64,000 nucleotides of DNA from Pseudoalteromonas xiamenensis. Its GTDB lineage: Bacteria; Pseudomonadota; Gammaproteobacteria; Enterobacterales; Alteromonadaceae. Shown here piece by piece: positions 47,206-55,240 of this stretch (position 1 is the stretch's first letter; every line of letters begins with the position of its first letter). The position numbers were made by a program, and so were the translations under genes. The stretch covers positions 372,001-436,000 of the forward strand of contig NZ_CP099917.1 in assembly GCF_030994125.1 (NCBI RefSeq), in the 5' to 3' direction. The notes beneath the pieces are model-generated. The model was not told where the DNA came from. It did not search any database and worked only from the letters and a program-made list of their open reading frames with translations.

Positions 47206-47405
47206 CTTTGGGTGCTCTTTTTTATTATTTTAATTAGTACCTAAAACTTAGCAGAATAAGTTTTTATTTCAAATTAATAACATTTTTTAAACATCAAAAT
47301 CTAAACACGTCGAAGTGAGAAAGCTAAGTTCGGAAAACTTTCTTGTTGTAGTCATCAAAAGATCATATTCCTACACAAAACTGTGTTCAAATTATGGAGA
47401 TAAAT

Positions 47406-47582
47406 ATGAATCTACAAAAAGTTGAACAACACAACCATTACGTCATGCCGATACAATATATATCGGTGAACAAGTCACAAGTTATTGTGCGAGATCATTT
47501 CGGCATTAAAAACATCACCTTTTCTTGCACAAAAGATGCTCGGAACTACGCCAAATCACTACAGCTCATGTTGGAATTCTAA
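47406..47582 (+). CDS. Small hypothetical protein
   Basis: This 58-residue ORF, from an ATG with ribosome site GGAG at 47396-47399, opens MNLQKVEQHNHYVMPIQYIS and ends AKSLQLMLEF. It has no signal, no membrane helix and no recognised domain; the pattern of alternating beta-like and helical stretches suggests a small folded protein. The in-frame ATG at 47394 has no such site. It is upstream of the solute-binding-protein gene by 54 bp and may share its transcript. Coding status is uncertain. Confidence 0.4.
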   Translation: MNLQKVEQHNHYVMPIQYISVNKSQVIVRDHFGIKNITFSCTKDARNYAKSLQLMLEF

Positions 47583-47636
47583 CCGTTTGTTTTAAATCTG
47601 CTAAACTGAGGAAATGCGTTCAAACTCCTCGGTATT

Positions 47637-48467
47637 ATGCGGGTAACCTTATTACTTTTCCTTCTAGTACTATCACGTTATTCATTTGCACACAGTGTCG
47701 AGTGGATCACGCTCGATTTTCCACCGTACTATATCGTAGATGACAAACGTGAAGGCTTGGGTCGAGATGAAGCCGTGATCCAACTTTTAAATCAAGCTCT
47801 GAAGGAATATACCGTAAGCTCTATTATGATGCCCGCAAGTAGAGCCATTTACGCGTTGAGAGATACTGATAAATTACGTTGTTTAATCTCGTTATACAAA
47901 ACGAATGACCGAGCCCAGTATTTACACTTTTCTTCCGAGTACAGCACGATTGGCTTACCAATTACAGTGGCTCTTAAGCGAGCAACACTTAACAAGCTAA
48001 AACTTAAAGAAAACAGCGCTATTTCGTTAAAAATGCTCCTCAAAGATGATGCTTTACATTTAGGCTTCACCGAAAACAGAGCCTTTGGCTTGGAAATCGA
48101 CAACGTACTAAAATCCGCTGAACAATCTCAACTTGAAGCTCGTCCTGGTGGTGATGCATTAAGAAGTCTGACTATGATGTTGTTAAAAGATCGTGTAGAC
48201 CTCGTACTTGGTTACGCAAGTGAGCATTTTTACGCCAAGCAGCTACAAGACCCTGATGATGAGCTAACCCAACTTTCACTTACAGAAACACCTGAACTCA
48301 GTTTCGGCTACGTTGGATGCTCGCGCCATGAAGATTCTGTCGACTATTTGAATCGAGTAGATGAAGTTCTGCGCAAGCTGCACGTTGACAATCGGTTTCA
48401 TGAAATTATGTTGCGCTGGCTTCCTGAAGGCTTGAAATCCAATCTGAACTACCATTTAGAAAAGTAA
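47637..48467 (+). CDS. Periplasmic solute-binding-like protein (TIGR02285-type)
   Basis: This 276-residue protein has a signal peptide (1-18, ending SFAH) and a type II periplasmic-binding fold resembling SBP_bac_3 domains: DFPPYYIVDD near the start, then LGFTENRAFGLEID and VDLVLGYASEHFYAK. Such stand-alone proteins of Alteromonadales lack transporter genes nearby and may act as extracellular sensors or binding proteins. The TIGR02285 assignment is from memory of the pattern (WITLDFPPYY). A terminator-like hairpin follows. Confidence 0.7.
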   Translation: MRVTLLLFLLVLSRYSFAHSVEWITLDFPPYYIVDDKREGLGRDEAVIQLLNQALKEYTVSSIMMPASRAIYALRDTDKLRCLISLYKTNDRAQYLHFSSEYSTIGLPITVALKRATLNKLKLKENSAISLKMLLKDDALHLGFTENRAFGLEIDNVLKSAEQSQLEARPGGDALRSLTMMLLKDRVDLVLGYASEHFYAKQLQDPDDELTQLSLTETPELSFGYVGCSRHEDSVDYLNRVDEVLRKLHVDNRFHEIMLRWLPEGLKSNLNYHLEK

Positions 48468-48514
48468 CATAATCTCGTTTTTAGCGTATACCGATATTCA
48501 TTTTAGGTTTGATT

Positions 48515-48560
48515 GGAGTAAAGCAACAGGCTTTCGCAAGTCACTTTACTCCTCTTTTCT
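48515..48560 (+). terminator. Terminator-like hairpin after the solute-binding-protein gene
   Basis: GGAGTAAAG (48515-48523) pairs perfectly with CTTTACTCC (48544-48552) across a 20-base loop containing an AGGCTTTCGCAAG mini-stem, followed by TCTTTTCT. The tail lies just outside the ccoG stop on the opposite strand. The T-rich side supports the plus direction. Confidence 0.5.
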
Positions 48561-49941
48561 ATTTTGAATAGAAATAGCTTTTTTTAACCATCTGTATTTC
48601 AGCATTTTGCTGAGATTCAACGATAAATTCGATTGGGTGCGCTTTACTCTTTAGGAAACTCGCATCTGCTTTTAACGTTACAGGTACTAGCATCATAGCG
48701 CCTGCATCTATATTAATCTGCTTTGGCGCGCTTACCTCAACGTCTACCAACCCTCGTACAGAAACCGTGTAGGACATCGGTTGTTGTGTCTTATTCACGA
48801 TGCTAAGTGTGTAAGGATTTTCCGCATACCCCATATAATCCATTCGATAAAGTGCGTTTCTATCTCGGATCACGGAAACTTCAATTGGCGTACGTAAACT
48901 CAACCATAAGAACATGACAACCAAAGTCAGCACCGTCAGACTGGCATAGCCGATACGTTTTAAGTTACCACTGCGACTCTTGATACCTAATGCACTGTTT
49001 TCACTTGAGTAAGCAATTAGATTTCGCGCGTAGCCAAATTTATCCATCGTGTCGTTACACGCATCAATACATAAGCCACAGTTAATGCACTCATATTGCA
49101 ATCCATTTCGAATGTCTATTCCCGCAGGACAAACCTCCACACATAAATTACAATCGACACAATCACCCAAACCCTGAGATTTATGATCTGCTTTTCTTTT
49201 ACGCGGGCCACGATGTTCACCTCGCGTTACGTCATAAGTCACAAGCTTCGTGTCTTTATCAAACATAACTGACTGAAATCGTGCGTATGGACATGCCACA
49301 GTGCACATTTTTTCGCGTAAAAATCCGGCATTTCCATAAGTGCAAAACATGAATAGCCCCACCCAAAAAGTGACAATACCTGACCATTCAAAATGGAACA
49401 ATTCGCTATACAAAGTTCGCACCGGTATGAAATAGGACATGAAGGTGGTTGCTGTTAAAAACGATATTAACAACCAGGCGACGTGTTTTATGGTTTTTCT
49501 AGTTACTTTCTTTCTATCCCAACCCGCTTTATCGAGTTTAATACGTTGATTTCGATTCCCTTCAACTCGGTGCTCGACCCAAGTAAAAAGTAACATCCAC
49601 ACAGTTTGAGGGCATACATAGCCACACCAAACTCGACCCAACCAGTTTGTAATAAAAAACAAACCAAATGCCGACGCCATAAACACCCAAGCGAGTATCA
49701 TCAGATCTTGTGGTAAAAACGTTGCGCCAAACACACGGAAATGTTGTGAACTCACATCGAGTAAGAATGCTTGACTACCATTGTAGTTTATCCAAGGGAT
49801 TAAAATAAAACTTGCCATAAGTATCCAACTTAAATAACGACGTATTCTTTGGAACTTACCCTTTTGCTCACGTACATAAATTGCCGAATCTTGCTTGTAG
49901 GGCTTTATGATTAGGTTTTCTTCTTTAATATCAAATTTCAT
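48559..49941 (-). CDS. ccoG: cbb3 oxidase accessory protein CcoG (FixG/RdxA)
   Basis: This 460-residue membrane protein is needed for copper handling and assembly of cbb3 oxidase. It has about five membrane helices, WCGYVCPQTVWMLLFTW (about residues 110-126) and a cytoplasmic ferredoxin domain with two [4Fe-4S] motifs: CVDCNLCVEVCPAG and CINCGLCIDACNDT (about 260-300). The C-terminal part is a periplasmic beta domain. It is not with the other assembly genes (6420-10124) but 40 kb away, next to a sigma-54 activator, and has a near-consensus sigma-54 promoter upstream. The start is preceded by a weak ribosome site. Identification is certain. Confidence 0.95.
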   Translation of the reverse strand: MKFDIKEENLIIKPYKQDSAIYVREQKGKFQRIRRYLSWILMASFILIPWINYNGSQAFLLDVSSQHFRVFGATFLPQDLMILAWVFMASAFGLFFITNWLGRVWCGYVCPQTVWMLLFTWVEHRVEGNRNQRIKLDKAGWDRKKVTRKTIKHVAWLLISFLTATTFMSYFIPVRTLYSELFHFEWSGIVTFWVGLFMFCTYGNAGFLREKMCTVACPYARFQSVMFDKDTKLVTYDVTRGEHRGPRKRKADHKSQGLGDCVDCNLCVEVCPAGIDIRNGLQYECINCGLCIDACNDTMDKFGYARNLIAYSSENSALGIKSRSGNLKRIGYASLTVLTLVVMFLWLSLRTPIEVSVIRDRNALYRMDYMGYAENPYTLSIVNKTQQPMSYTVSVRGLVDVEVSAPKQINIDAGAMMLVPVTLKADASFLKSKAHPIEFIVESQQNAEIQMVKKSYFYSK

Positions 49942-49978
49942 TGGCTTTACTTTTTCTACAAAGACTTACCTTCTAATG

Positions 49979-49993
49979 GCAAGTTTTAAGCCA
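49979..49993 (-). promoter_or_regulatory. Sigma-54 promoter of ccoG
   Basis: On the minus strand, TGGCTTAAAACTTGC matches the sigma-54 core TGGC-N7-TTGC, with GG and GC exactly 10 bases apart. The transcription start would fall about 27 bases ahead of the ccoG ATG at 49941. An AT-rich stretch and a palindromic candidate activator site follow upstream. Confidence 0.72.
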
Positions 49994-50057
49994 AATCTAA
50001 AAGTTATTTATATTGTTATATTTCAACAGGTTAAAACTTGTAAAGCGAATTCAATAT

Positions 50058-50071
50058 CGCGAAATATCACG
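50058..50071. promoter_or_regulatory. Candidate activator site upstream of ccoG (overlaps the regulator stop)
   Basis: CGCGAAATATCACG is one mismatch from a perfect palindrome and differs at one position from the 14-base core of the dyad in the activator's own promoter (51524-51537). It sits about 95 bp upstream of the predicted ccoG start site, a normal distance for a sigma-54 enhancer, and overlaps the activator stop codon. Confidence 0.55.
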
Positions 50072-51506
50072 TTTTCGCTAAATTTCGCGAATTAACACCT
50101 AGTTTCTTCATTTTTGAACGTAGTGTGCTTTCTGGCACGTCTAAAATTGTCGCGGCCCCCTTCGGACCAGAGATTCTGCCATCACAATAGTTAAGAACAT
50201 TCACAATATGTTGTGCAATCGCTTCGTCTAGCGTTTGATTGGTTACAACATGCTGAGAAAACTCCTCAAGCAAAGGTGTTGAAAGTTTTAAAATGCCGCC
50301 ATGATTTAAAATGGCTTCACGCTCAATAACATTCTGCAATTCCCGAATGTTTCCTGGCCAACTGTATTGCATGAATTTCTTCAATGCAGACTTTGAAATC
50401 CCGCGAAGTTTAGTACCAAGCTTATGATTAGTGAGCGCTAAAATTTCAGTTGCAAGTAAAGGGATGTCCTCAATTCTTTCTCGTAGTGGCGGTAACATTA
50501 TTGGAAACACGTTAAGCCGATAGAACAAATCCATCCGAAACGTTCCTGAACCGACCATATCCAGTAAATCCCGGTTTGTTGCAGCAATTAGGCGTATATC
50601 TACTTTAATTGTCTGTTGCCCACCAACTCGTTCGAATTCACTTTCTTGAAGGACGCGAAGAAGTTTGCTTTGAGCTGCAAGAGAAAGTTCGCCAATTTCA
50701 TCAAGAAATAAAGTGCCGCCGTGGGCAAGCTCAAAGCGCCCTTTCCGTCGTTCCACGGCCCCCGTAAAAGCCCCTTTCTCATGGCCAAACAATTCCGATT
50801 CCAGTAAGGACTCCGAAAAAGCTGCACAATTCACCTTTATGAAAGATTGGTTTTTTCTATTCCCTAAACGATGTAAACTTCTAGCAATCAGTTCCTTTCC
50901 TGTGCCATTTTCGCCTTGAATCAGCACCGTGCTTTCCGTTTTACTCACGAGTTCTACCTGTTGTAACACGTTTAAGAACCGCTCACTTTGTCCAACCATA
51001 CCGGAACTACGCCAGTCTGCATTTAATTCGTTAGTCAGATACTCGTTTTCTTCTTGGAGTTGCTCGGATAACTGCTGAACTTTTGTTAAGGCATCACGTA
51101 ACGCGTGTTCGGTTTGTGTTTGAATTGAAATATCGCGAAATATCGCGACAGCTCCGATAAGCGTATTGTCCTTCATGATGGGGGTCGTTGTATATTCCAC
51201 GGGGAAGCGAGAGCCATCTTTACGCCAAAATACTTCGTTTTTAACGTTTCGGACGTTTCCATCTTTAAGTGTTTGATATATTTTGCAATGTTCTGCCGGA
51301 TATACCGAACCGTCGGCATGACTGTGGTGATGATATTCGTGTATTCGCTTACCTATCAACTCAGATGCCATCCAACCTGTCATTTTCTCCGCCGCAGGAT
51401 TAACAAATACGGCATTGCCCTCTAAATCAAAGCCGTATATGCCTTCTCCGACAGAATTTAATAAAATTTCGGGGTCGGATAAAAATTGTTTTAATGGTGA
51501 GTTCAT
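50067..51506 (-). CDS. PAS-domain sigma-54-dependent transcriptional activator
   Basis: This 479-residue enhancer-binding protein has an N-terminal PAS domain (about 10-125, with GIYGFDLEGNAVFVN and IFRDIS), a coiled coil, an AAA+ domain with Walker A GENGTGKELIA (about 192), the sigma-54 contact motif GAFTGA (about 244), and Walker B LFLDEIGEL. It ends in a Fis-type HTH (GPKGAATILDVPESTLRSKMKK). The ATG at 51506 is chosen because a longer start would run through the operator. The PAS domain may sense redox state or a ligand. It lies upstream of ccoG on the same strand. Confidence 0.92.
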   Translation of the reverse strand: MNSPLKQFLSDPEILLNSVGEGIYGFDLEGNAVFVNPAAEKMTGWMASELIGKRIHEYHHHSHADGSVYPAEHCKIYQTLKDGNVRNVKNEVFWRKDGSRFPVEYTTTPIMKDNTLIGAVAIFRDISIQTQTEHALRDALTKVQQLSEQLQEENEYLTNELNADWRSSGMVGQSERFLNVLQQVELVSKTESTVLIQGENGTGKELIARSLHRLGNRKNQSFIKVNCAAFSESLLESELFGHEKGAFTGAVERRKGRFELAHGGTLFLDEIGELSLAAQSKLLRVLQESEFERVGGQQTIKVDIRLIAATNRDLLDMVGSGTFRMDLFYRLNVFPIMLPPLRERIEDIPLLATEILALTNHKLGTKLRGISKSALKKFMQYSWPGNIRELQNVIEREAILNHGGILKLSTPLLEEFSQHVVTNQTLDEAIAQHIVNVLNYCDGRISGPKGAATILDVPESTLRSKMKKLGVNSRNLAKT

Positions 51507-51521
51507 AGCGCCGAAGTAATG

Positions 51522-51548
51522 TTCGTGAAATATCACGAAAATATAGCA
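51522..51548 (-). promoter_or_regulatory. Extended -10 promoter and operator dyad of the activator gene
   Basis: The perfect dyad TTCGTGA-AATA-TCACGAA (51522-51539) lies directly downstream of the extended -10 element TGCTATATT (51540-51548, minus strand), so it covers the transcription start. This position fits autorepression by the encoded activator. Its core is shared with the site upstream of ccoG. Confidence 0.6.
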
Positions 51549-51604
51549 CAGCTGATGTTCTAAAGACTATGTTGTGATGCTAGGTATGCGAGTTGACCCA
51601 CCCA

Positions 51605-51796
51605 TTATTGTTGTCGAATCCAAATTTGCGTTTGTTCATTGCCCACTTGCTGTATCAATGTCATTTCACCGAGCACGCTTGAACTTGCCCCACCGACATC
51701 GTCATCTTCTGGTGGTTTTGGTTGACCTTTTCCTTTACCACAGGCAGTTATAAATACGAGTAGCGTTCCTAAAATAACGAGTTTTAGCTTAATCAT
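51605..51796 (-). CDS. Small lipoprotein
   Basis: This 63-residue protein starts MIKLKLVILGTLLVFITAC, a lipoprotein signal with Cys19 at the lipobox. The mature part is GKGKGQPKPPEDDD followed by GEMTLIQQVGNEQTQIWIRQQ. The ATG at 51796 with a GGGAG site is preferred over the longer start at 51847. Short lipoproteins of this build (basic, then Pro/Asp-rich) occur in many Alteromonadales; the function is unknown. It lies upstream of the activator gene on the same strand. Confidence 0.6.
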   Translation of the reverse strand: MIKLKLVILGTLLVFITACGKGKGQPKPPEDDDVGGASSSVLGEMTLIQQVGNEQTQIWIRQQ

Positions 51797-51898
51797 CAGT
51801 AACTCCCACCCCAGCGATACGATAATTTTGGATACATTTGTAACCAAGATTATAGGCTGAATATGGCAATTATGCGATTGATGGCAATAACTAAAACT

Positions 51899-52861
51899 TT
51901 ACGTGTGTTTTATACTCGCGGCTGAAAAACCAAAGTGCTTTTGAAATTGACGACTAAATGCGCTGACATCTTGGTAGCCAACTTCGTAAGCGATATCGTA
52001 CAGTTTACGGTGTGGAGATGCCTTTATTTCGTGAATTGCAGCTTCTAATCGAGCGATTAACACATATTTAGAAGGCGTCATTCCATACAGTAATTTAAAT
52101 GTTCGTATTAAATTCCGCACGCTCATCGAGCCAACCTTTGCCAAAGCGTCATTACTCAAATCACCGCCAAGATTAGTGCGAATAAACTGAACGACAGGAT
52201 GTAAACGTTTACCAGCATGTAAGTCTAAAACATTCAAATCAATGAATTGTTCTTGATTCACGATTACGTCGGGTATCACTAACCATTTTTTAAGTTGTAA
52301 AAGTATATCTCGGCCAAAATGGCGTTCAACGAGGAAAAAGACGAGAGCTTGAAAACAGTGGGTCGCACCTGCAGTGATAAATTTACCCGAACGCACAATT
52401 GGCTTATCTAGCATCAGTTCTACACTCGGATAGCGTTGCGCAAAGAAACGTCTTAACCACCAACTTGTCGTGACTGTTTCAGGTAGCGTCGTAACGCAAG
52501 CCAACATCAAAGCGACGCCTGTACAAGAACCAGCCACAATTTGAGCGTTGTTGATTGCGTCTTTTAACGACGATTGACAGTGGCTTATCGACTGACTTTC
52601 CAATATCAAGTTTTCGGAACCTCTATAACGAGAACCTAAAAACCAAATAACATCGTTCTCTATCCCAAGATTGCTTAACGGTTCGCACGGCATTGATATA
52701 CCCATACTCGTTTTTATTCGCGAACTTTGTGGACTGTATAACGTCACGGTCACAGCCAAACTTTCATCCTTTGCGATGAGGTTAGCGAAGTTAAAGTAAT
52801 CAATTATTCCGGCGATTGATGTCGCAACGACTTCATCCAAAGCGATAAGCGCGATCTTCAC
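51899..52861 (-). CDS. GlxA-family AraC-type transcriptional regulator
   Basis: This 320-residue regulator combines a DJ-1/PfpI-like N-terminal domain (about 1-180) with a C-terminal AraC HTH (about 225-320). The nucleophile-elbow region reads AGSCTGVALMLA with Cys about 113. The HTH has LAKVGSMSVRNLIRTFKLLYG and IAYEVGYQDVSAFSRQF. Unlike the other copy at 839-1833, this frame is intact. It is divergent from the MAPEG-type gene at 52958, and the 96 bp between them make it a candidate regulator of that gene. The ligand is unknown. Confidence 0.9.
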   Translation of the reverse strand: MKIALIALDEVVATSIAGIIDYFNFANLIAKDESLAVTVTLYSPQSSRIKTSMGISMPCEPLSNLGIENDVIWFLGSRYRGSENLILESQSISHCQSSLKDAINNAQIVAGSCTGVALMLACVTTLPETVTTSWWLRRFFAQRYPSVELMLDKPIVRSGKFITAGATHCFQALVFFLVERHFGRDILLQLKKWLVIPDVIVNQEQFIDLNVLDLHAGKRLHPVVQFIRTNLGGDLSNDALAKVGSMSVRNLIRTFKLLYGMTPSKYVLIARLEAAIHEIKASPHRKLYDIAYEVGYQDVSAFSRQFQKHFGFSAASIKHT

Positions 52862-52957
52862 TTGTCACTATTACCCATAATATTGTCATTAGCGCCAGTT
52901 TAGACCGAGTAATAAGCAATGTAAATTATGTACAACATCAAACAAAGGAGAATCACA

Positions 52958-53380
52958 ATGTGGATTCAATACCCAATATTCGTTCTACTCTGCTTAACTA
53001 TTACGCTTTGGTTAACAACATTTAAATTGCGACTAAAGGCTGTACTAAGTCGACAGATCACACCGCACGACCTTTTCTTTGCAAACACGCAAAGTTTGTC
53101 CAAACGAGCGATCTTGCTTGGAAAAAACTACGATAACCAATTTCAATTACCACTTCTTTTTCTGCTCGGGTTGTTCTTTGTAGAGTTGGAGCTGTTAGAT
53201 GGATTATTTTGGAAAGTTTCCGCTTGGATATTTGTTGTTACTCGACTTTGGCATTCCTATGAGCATGTTATTGCCATGAATTTACGTAGAAGAACCATAG
53301 CTTTTACCCTAAACGCTTGCAGTGTTTTTACGCTCTGGATGGGGCTTATGATCTATATGGTACAGGTAACACAGTCTTAG
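52958..53380 (+). CDS. MAPEG-family membrane protein
   Basis: This 140-residue protein has four membrane helices in the MAPEG arrangement: MWIQYPIFVLLCLTITLWL first, then a conserved loop with ANTQSLSKRAILLGKNYDNQFQLPLLFLL, with N and Q typical of the family. Two more helices follow. The family includes glutathione S-transferase-like enzymes. The ATG at 52958 has a good AAAGGAG site; the ATG at 52928 does not. It is divergent from the GlxA-type regulator at 51899, which may control it. Function is inferred from family only. Confidence 0.82.
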   Translation: MWIQYPIFVLLCLTITLWLTTFKLRLKAVLSRQITPHDLFFANTQSLSKRAILLGKNYDNQFQLPLLFLLGLFFVELELLDGLFWKVSAWIFVVTRLWHSYEHVIAMNLRRRTIAFTLNACSVFTLWMGLMIYMVQVTQS

Positions 53381-53451
53381 TTTTCACAACATTATCCTTG
53401 GAGCTCATTAGATGTTAAAATTTCATTTTACGATTTTTGAGCTCTAAACGC

Positions 53452-54894
53452 GTGAACGACAAGCTTTATATTCCCGATCATTTTATTGAAGACGTTAAAT
53501 CTTATCTCCCATCTCATTTGGCTATCGATGATTTCATTGAATATTGCAAACGCCCATTAAGGCGTTCCGTTCGCGTTAACACATTAAAAATGTCTGTGGA
53601 TGACTTTAAACAATCGTGTTCTGAACGCGGTTGGTCTATAACTGCCATCCCCTGGTGTGAAGAAGGGTTTTGGCTTGAAAGAACGGCGGAAGAAGAACAA
53701 ACCCTTCCAATCGGGAATACCGACTTGCACCTGAGTGGTTGTATTTACGTTCAAGAAGCAAGCTCGATGCTCCCACCCATGGTGCTCAGAGAGGCGCTTT
53801 CAGGTAGCCAAAAAGTCGTACTCGATGTCGCTGCAGCTCCTGGTTCTAAAACCACGCAACTTGCAGCACTGATGAACAATGAGGGTTTACTCATTGCTAA
53901 CGAGTTCTCTTCTTCTCGTGTAAAAGTACTTGCTGCCAATTTAAAAAGAATGGGCGTTGCAAATACGGCGTTATCCCATTTCGATGGTGCTATATTTGGC
54001 GATTACATGTCGGAATGTTTTGATGAAATATTATTAGACGCCCCCTGTTCAGGTGAAGGAACCGTTCGAAAAGACGAACATGCTTTAAAAAATTGGTCTG
54101 TCGAATCCAACATAGACATCGCAGCAGTTCAAAAGCAGCTTATTGTGAGTGCATTTCATGCCCTGAAACCTGGTGGGCATCTAGTTTATTCAACCTGCAC
54201 TCTTACCCCCATAGAAAATCAGCAAGTCTGCCAGCATCTTCTTGACTCATTTCCTAAGGGCGTTGAGATAGTTTCGTTGCACGCACTGTTTGAAGGCGCT
54301 GGGAAAGCAACGACAGACGAAGGCTACTTGCACGTATGGCCTCAAATATTCGATAGTGAAGGATTTTTTATTGCAAAGTTCAAGAAACTCGAAAGGGTAG
54401 AAAATAGCAATCAAAAAACCAAAAAGGGAAACTTCCCCTTCTCACCAGCGCCCAAAAAGGAAAAGCAGTTTTTTGATAACCTCATATCAAGTCAATTTGG
54501 TCTAAATACCTATTCTGGTAACTTATATGTGCGTGATAAAGAAGTGTGGCTGTTTCCACATGAAGCTACCGAATTACTCGAAAAAATTAAATATCAAAGA
54601 ATAGGTATTCTCGTCGGTACGACACACAAAAATGGGATTCGACTAGAACACGAGTTAGCAACCGCTTTCGGACACCTCGCCACTAAAAACACCTACGCTT
54701 TATCTCAATCGCAGGCGATCGAATACTTTAAAGGTCAAGATGTGACGTTGGAAGACAACACGAATAACAAAGGTGAAGTGATATTAACGCTTTGTGGTGC
54801 ACCAATTGGCCTAGGAAAATGGCAAGGTCATAAAATTAAGAACTCGTTACCAAGAGATCTCGTACAAAATGGGAACTTAATAAGCTGGGGATAA
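53452..54894 (+). CDS. rsmF: 16S rRNA (cytosine(1407)-C5)-methyltransferase RsmF
   Basis: This 480-residue SAM-dependent enzyme methylates C1407 of 16S rRNA. It has [10 protein letters not shown] (SAM binding, about residue 120), the catalytic cysteines in [14 protein letters not shown] and [13 protein letters not shown], and a C-terminal PUA-like extension (about 335-480) that is normal for RsmF. The opening [17 protein letters not shown] matches E. coli RsmF residues close to the start, so the GTG at 53452 is favoured; an in-frame TTG at 53437 is the alternative. It is transcribed alone. Confidence 0.93.
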   Translation: MNDKLYIPDHFIEDVKSYLPSHLAIDDFIEYCKRPLRRSVRVNTLKMSVDDFKQSCSERGWSITAIPWCEEGFWLERTAEEEQTLPIGNTDLHLSGCIYVQEASSMLPPMVLREALSGSQKVVLDVAAAPGSKTTQLAALMNNEGLLIANEFSSSRVKVLAANLKRMGVANTALSHFDGAIFGDYMSECFDEILLDAPCSGEGTVRKDEHALKNWSVESNIDIAAVQKQLIVSAFHALKPGGHLVYSTCTLTPIENQQVCQHLLDSFPKGVEIVSLHALFEGAGKATTDEGYLHVWPQIFDSEGFFIAKFKKLERVENSNQKTKKGNFPFSPAPKKEKQFFDNLISSQFGLNTYSGNLYVRDKEVWLFPHEATELLEKIKYQRIGILVGTTHKNGIRLEHELATAFGHLATKNTYALSQSQAIEYFKGQDVTLEDNTNNKGEVILTLCGAPIGLGKWQGHKIKNSLPRDLVQNGNLISWG

Positions 54895-55021
54895 CTTGGA
54901 CACAAGTTTTTGATAAATTCTGAATAAAATTTCAAAATAAATTTTAGTTACTTGAATTTACTTAAGTTTAAAAGGTTTCAATTATTTGTATATTTTCTGA
55001 CCTATTTACTACAATTAAAGA
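54895..55021 (+). promoter_or_regulatory. Region upstream of the candidate small RNA with a promoter-like element
   Basis: After the rsmF stop there is AT-rich DNA without a gene. TTGTAT (54986-54991) and TACAAT (55010-55015) are 18 bp apart and would start transcription near 55022, next to the terminator-ended segment that follows. No hairpin for rsmF termination is obvious. Confidence 0.4.
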
Positions 55022-55117
55022 ACTTCTACTTCTCCCTTAAAGTTGAAGGTGTTTAAGTTAGCGCATGGCTCTTTGAGCCTTCCCCTAAGCCCAGAATCTC
55101 TATTCTGGGTCTTTTTT
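55022..55117 (+). ncRNA. Candidate small RNA with own promoter and terminator
   Basis: A segment of about 96 bases begins after a TACAAT -10 element and ends in a strong Rho-independent terminator (CCCAGAAT-CTCT-ATTCTGGG-TCTTTTTT, 55090-55117). It contains C/U-rich single-stranded patches (CTTCTCCC and TTCCCCTAAG), a GGCTC-TTT-GAGCC hairpin, and no ORF longer than three codons. C-rich unpaired stretches can base-pair with ribosome sites, as in many Hfq-dependent RNAs. No known RNA family was recognised. It lies 127 bp after rsmF and 123 bp before the converging sensor kinase gene. Confidence 0.5.
55090..55117 (+). terminator. Rho-independent terminator of the candidate small RNA
   Basis: An 8-bp stem (CCCAGAAT/ATTCTGGG) with CTCT loop is followed by TCTTTTTT. 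It could also end rsmF transcripts reading through. Confidence 0.92.
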
Positions 55118-55240
55118 ATGCGAAAAAAAATAAAGATAGGTACAAATGAAAGGTAAAAGTGACCCTACATTTTGCGACATGGCAATAGCCGAGTTAGATC
55201 AGATACAGGCTTCCGTGGTCATGATGTCTACACTAGCGGG

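Noticed and set aside
51131..51148. Third copy of the ccoG/activator-type palindrome inside the activator gene
   Set aside because: It encodes the conserved PAS motif IFRDIS, so the match to the operator is likely coincidence of codon choice.
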